Of a DNA stretch of 64,000 bases, positions 1-64,000 are shown in pieces. The translations under genes were made by a program, and so were the position numbers. The notes below the pieces were generated by a model. It worked only from the letters and a program-made list of their open reading frames with translations. It was not told the origin of the DNA and made no database searches. Location of the stretch: the NCBI RefSeq assembly GCF_036324505.1, contig NC_086356.1, positions 11,956,244-12,020,243 of the forward strand. The letters are read 5' to 3'. How positions within the stretch are numbered: the stretch's first letter is position 1; each line of letters begins with the position of its first letter. This DNA comes from Eleginops maclovinus. Taxonomy: Eukaryota; Chordata; Actinopteri; Perciformes; Eleginopidae.

Positions 1-395
1 GTTCAACATTTTGATGAAAATCACCTTTTGCTGAAAAAATATAGGCAAATCAATACAATGCTGATGTCTGCAAGCTAAAATGAAGCTCAAACTAGCAGGT
101 GACTAGCTTAGATTAGCATAAAGAGTGGAGCAGGGGAAAGCCACTAGCCTGCTTTGTCTCCCTTATCAACAGTTAATATTTGAGATGATTAATTCATACA
201 TTTTGTTGTGGACTGCAACTACAGAATTACTTTGCTTGGCTGTGTTTCACTATGCTTCCAGTCTTGCTAAGCTAAGCTAATCACATCTGGCTGAACGGTC
301 AAATAAGTAATTGGTTGGTCGTTGATTTTCTCGATTAACTCCTGGCAAGAAATATGTTTTGTTTTTACAATATTGAACTATTTCTCGACAGTTTG
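1..395. mobile_element. Degraded dispersed fish repeat, copy 1 (non-autonomous DNA-transposon type)
   Basis: The left half (about 80-160) has the TAGCTTAGATTAGCATAAAG-type segment followed by a GGGGAAAGCCACTAGCCTG segment. The right half (about 245-395) has the mirrored TCCAGTCTTGCTAAGCTAAG segment and ends with CTGGCAAGAAA and TTGAACTATTTCTC. I recall this order from a repeat common in perciform genomes. The copy is diverged and its left end is cut by the window edge. Confidence 0.5.
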
Positions 396-3319
<2,924 letters not shown>

Positions 3320-3325
3320 TTTATT
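3320..3325 (-). terminator. rgs3: Candidate poly(A) signal for rgs3
   Basis: AATAAA on the minus strand, 790 bp past the stop codon and the nearest one downstream of it. A second AATAAA at 2215-2210 is an alternative for a longer transcript. Confidence 0.4.
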
Positions 3326-4114
3326 TATATGTCTGTGTTCTTTGCCCGTCTCTGTCTCCATCTTTGTCCCTGCTTTCCAGTCTGGGGTTGCACTGACTAA
3401 GGTGAAAGCTGTTTGCAGAAGCTTTAAAGGAGGTGTAGGTGTACAACAGAGATGCGCGTGAAATAGCCATAATGCTAGCTTTCATTCAGACATCCTGTTT
3501 TTGTTACCCCTCTTTAATACAGTTTGAATGGGAAAAAAACATGAAGAGAAAGGACTTTGTGTCGTACCGACAGCTTTGAAGTGGCTTCACAGAGAACATG
3601 GTGGAGGAAAGGAGGGGATTTAAAGTGGGAGTTTTAAAAGGAAATTACGGTAAAATTGACAAAACAGTACCGGACTGTCTTCATGTCTGCAGGGTTTTCT
3701 GAGCAACCCCTCTTTTTCTCCAGTACAACTGGGGAAAGAAACGTAGAAACACAACCAAAAGACTGACACCACAAAAAAGAGAAACAGTGATCAGACACTA
3801 GCTCCTGCTCTAGCCCTCGTCTGTGGGCGTCTGTACTTTTACACAACCATCCATCCATTCATCTGTCCATTCATTCATCCATCCACCTGGTAACTGTGTA
3901 AACTACATTCCTTTGCAGTGCCATAGCTTTGCCACGTCCTCTCACATCATGAAAACAAAACAAAATCATAGTGGACAGGATGACATACACAACCAAAAAG
4001 TAAAAAAAGGCAAACAAAGACCCTCACATCCTTCCCGCCCCCTCTTTTTTCAAGTCTGACCCTTCTCTTCTCTCTACATGTTGATTCTCTTCTCCATAGA
4101 TCTTTTCAGGGCTC
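3320..4114 (-). other. rgs3: Probable 3' untranslated region of rgs3
   Basis: The stretch after the TAA at 4115 has no conserved frame. The first minus-strand AATAAA is at 3325-3320, giving a 3' UTR of about 0.8 kb; another is at 2215-2210. A CATC/CATT tetranucleotide stretch lies at 3846-3888. The true cleavage site cannot be fixed from sequence alone. Confidence 0.5.
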
Positions 4115-62204
<58,090 letters not shown>

Positions 62205-64000
62205 GGTGATTCTGCGATGTGAGGCACTCCACTGGTCAATAACTTCAAACAGTGTCTCTCTTCGTTCTCTGTGTTTCTCAATCACCTACACAACGCTTTC
62301 TTGGTTCCTCTCTTGCTGCTTAGCTGACACGCGCATACAATTTACTTTGCAGAGACACAATTGCACCTCCCCAAACACACGTGTAAATCTGGGTTAGATC
62401 AGTTCTGTTTTGAGACAGTGCTAAAATAGGATGACCTCCAGCGATGGAAGAGAAGGGCAGGAGCAGACAAAACGAGGGGAGCGGACTTACAGAGGAGGAA
62501 ACTGAAGTGCTTTAACATACTTAAACTTTAAGAGAAACTACGCGAGAGCTTTTCCTACTTCTGCTAAATTAAAGTGCTATACTTCCTCAATCTTTGCCAA
62601 CATCTTTTAAATAACTGCTTGAAAGTTCACTGTGCAAATAAACCATTTCAAAGATGCCTGTCTGCCTCGAAATAAACACATTGGACAAAAGAACATGAAA
62701 TGATAACAGATGAGGAGATACTATGCATCCCTATGATGAACAGCTCTAGTGAAGAGGTCTGTTGCAGGATTAGTGCCTCATCTGGAGAAAGTTTTATGGG
62801 CTGATACGTAGGAGTCACATATGTTGCTGTGTGGTCCTTGTGAATCAGTGCAAATTTGTGACCAGATGGATTTCTGTAAGCGTATTTAAGTCAGGAACAG
62901 TGTATCAGTGTGTGTTTCAGGCAAACAAAAAAACTGCAGTGAGCAATGAGTCCAAAATCTCTCCTTCAATCGAGCCAATCAAATGACTCGATTCATTGAG
63001 CCAAAGTCATTCATGCCTTCATCCTCTCTTCTTCTTCTTCATCACTCTCTCCATCCAGGTCACATTTTGTTCTGCCTCACACAACAGTGTGCCCTGCCAG
63101 CAGGACCAGAAGGTCAACCACTCTGTAAAGACTCTGTCATCACTTAAAGACAAATGAGCACTGCAGTATTTAAGAAGCTTCCAATTTAAGTGTATACCAA
63201 ATCATAGAAAGTGCCTTCATTGATTATTTCATAATGTATCAGCATACATTTAAACTGCATTGCATAAAACTATGAAGTTATGAAAACGAAGTATCTCTTA
63301 CAGTACATGTGAGAGATAAGAGTTACAGTACAAGTGAACGGCATGCAGAGTTTCATTGTGGCTTCTGTTTGCTCCCTGAGGTAGGACATTTACTGCTGAC
63401 AGGTGTATCAATTATAACAGATGAAGGCACTCTGTGTGTACGTGGGGAGGCAGCTGACAGGAAGGGTAGAGAAATAAGGCTGAGCCAAGTACATTTTGAA
63501 TGGAAACAAATACATTCGCTCAATCCAAGAGCTGATATCACCATTTTAGCAAATCTGTTTTCCTGTGATGTTTATATAAACTCCCAAATCTGCCTTTTTA
63601 CTCACCCAAACTATCTCACTTTCTCTTTCATGCTTTCTTACGTAAGAGTTTCTATTTGTATGCATCACCTAATTGGATAGACTAAATAGTATGGAAGCTT
63701 TTTCCTTCCTCTTTGCTAGCCTGGCGGGACAGATATTGGGCATCTCTCATTCTGTCTGGAATTTCTGATAATAAAAAAAAGGCTCTCTAAAAGATTCATA
63801 AGCTGCTAATGAGGATGTGCGGCACATTTCAAAGCAAAAATACTGTGACAATGTATGTGTGTGCGCAGCAGGAGTCAGGGCTATGGGGTTTATCGAGTTT
63901 CTCTGTGAAAAAATTATAAATGCAGATTGGGGAAAAGGGAAAAGGCAGAAAATGGCCCCTTTCTTCAGCTTAATAGTTAAAACACTTTTGAGACATTAGA
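62205..64000 (-). other. rgs3: 5' leader of exon A and upstream rgs3 sequence
   Basis: The first 190 nt or so above the exon A ATG are probably leader. It contains an upstream ORF of 16 codons (62336-62286) and an in-frame TAG. From there to 64000 I see no exon of the C2, PDZ or PH regions and no repeat of note. The plus-strand open frame at 63309-63680 starts with GTG and resembles nothing I know. Confidence 0.5.
62421..62430 (-). promoter_or_regulatory. rgs3: Weak TATA-like element upstream of exon A
   Basis: The minus strand reads CCTATTTTAG here, about 220 bp upstream of the exon A ATG. A start near 62393 would give a leader of roughly 190 nt with a 16-codon upstream ORF (ATG 62336-62334 to TAG 62288-62286). 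No CCAAT box is seen at the usual distance, so this is weaker than the two internal promoters. Confidence 0.25.

Noticed and set aside
63309..63680. 123-codon plus-strand open frame
   Set aside because: It opens with GTG rather than ATG and shows no domain.

Overview
This 64 kb window is vertebrate nuclear DNA. It is most likely from a ray-finned fish, probably a percomorph: it is AT-rich, has large introns, carries more than a dozen long CA/TG microsatellites, and holds relics resembling dispersed repeats common in spiny-rayed fish. The one gene I can support is RGS3, a regulator of G-protein signalling. It lies on the minus strand and fills the window from its last coding exon (4115) to a candidate first exon (62204). 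There is no sign of operons, CRISPR arrays, rRNA or tRNA genes, or a second protein-coding gene.

Long transcript, minus strand, in transcription order: exon A 62204-62112 (candidate alternative first exon), exon B 53253-53119 (end of the PH-like region), exon C 34265-33264 (334 codons, acidic and disordered, with a conserved basic/serine motif), exon D 16164-16094 (Lys-rich linker), exon E 6881-6780 (basic helix before the RGS box), and exons F 5824-5763, G 4631-4465 and H 4315-4115 (RGS domain and stop). All have GT/AG borders and their phases fit exactly: 1833 nt, 610 residues plus stop. Upstream human-type exons (C2, PDZ, most of the PH region) are not visible and would lie beyond base 64000.

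The gene appears to have nested promoters. In the D-E intron a TATA box with an inverted CCAAT box precedes a first exon (MFHTMVDFSEKYLE) that splices in phase into exon E, giving an RGS4/5/16-style protein of 191 or 195 residues. In the E-F intron a second TATA plus inverted CCAAT pair precedes a leader that runs unspliced and in frame into exon F, giving an RGS-domain-only protein of 165 residues. All three candidate 5' leaders carry upstream ORFs.

The rest is intron and 3' flank: microsatellites, a hAT relic (28172-29057), a Harbinger-like MITE with TTA duplications (57294-57823), a LINE reverse-transcriptase relic (about 52202-52560), a fish repeat at 54159-54510, two copies of another fish repeat (1-395 and 17370-17530), LINE/SINE tails, and two CTCF-like core motifs. 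The products should all end in the same RGS domain, which speeds GTP hydrolysis on Gi/Gq alpha subunits, while the promoter chosen decides which N-terminal targeting region is attached.
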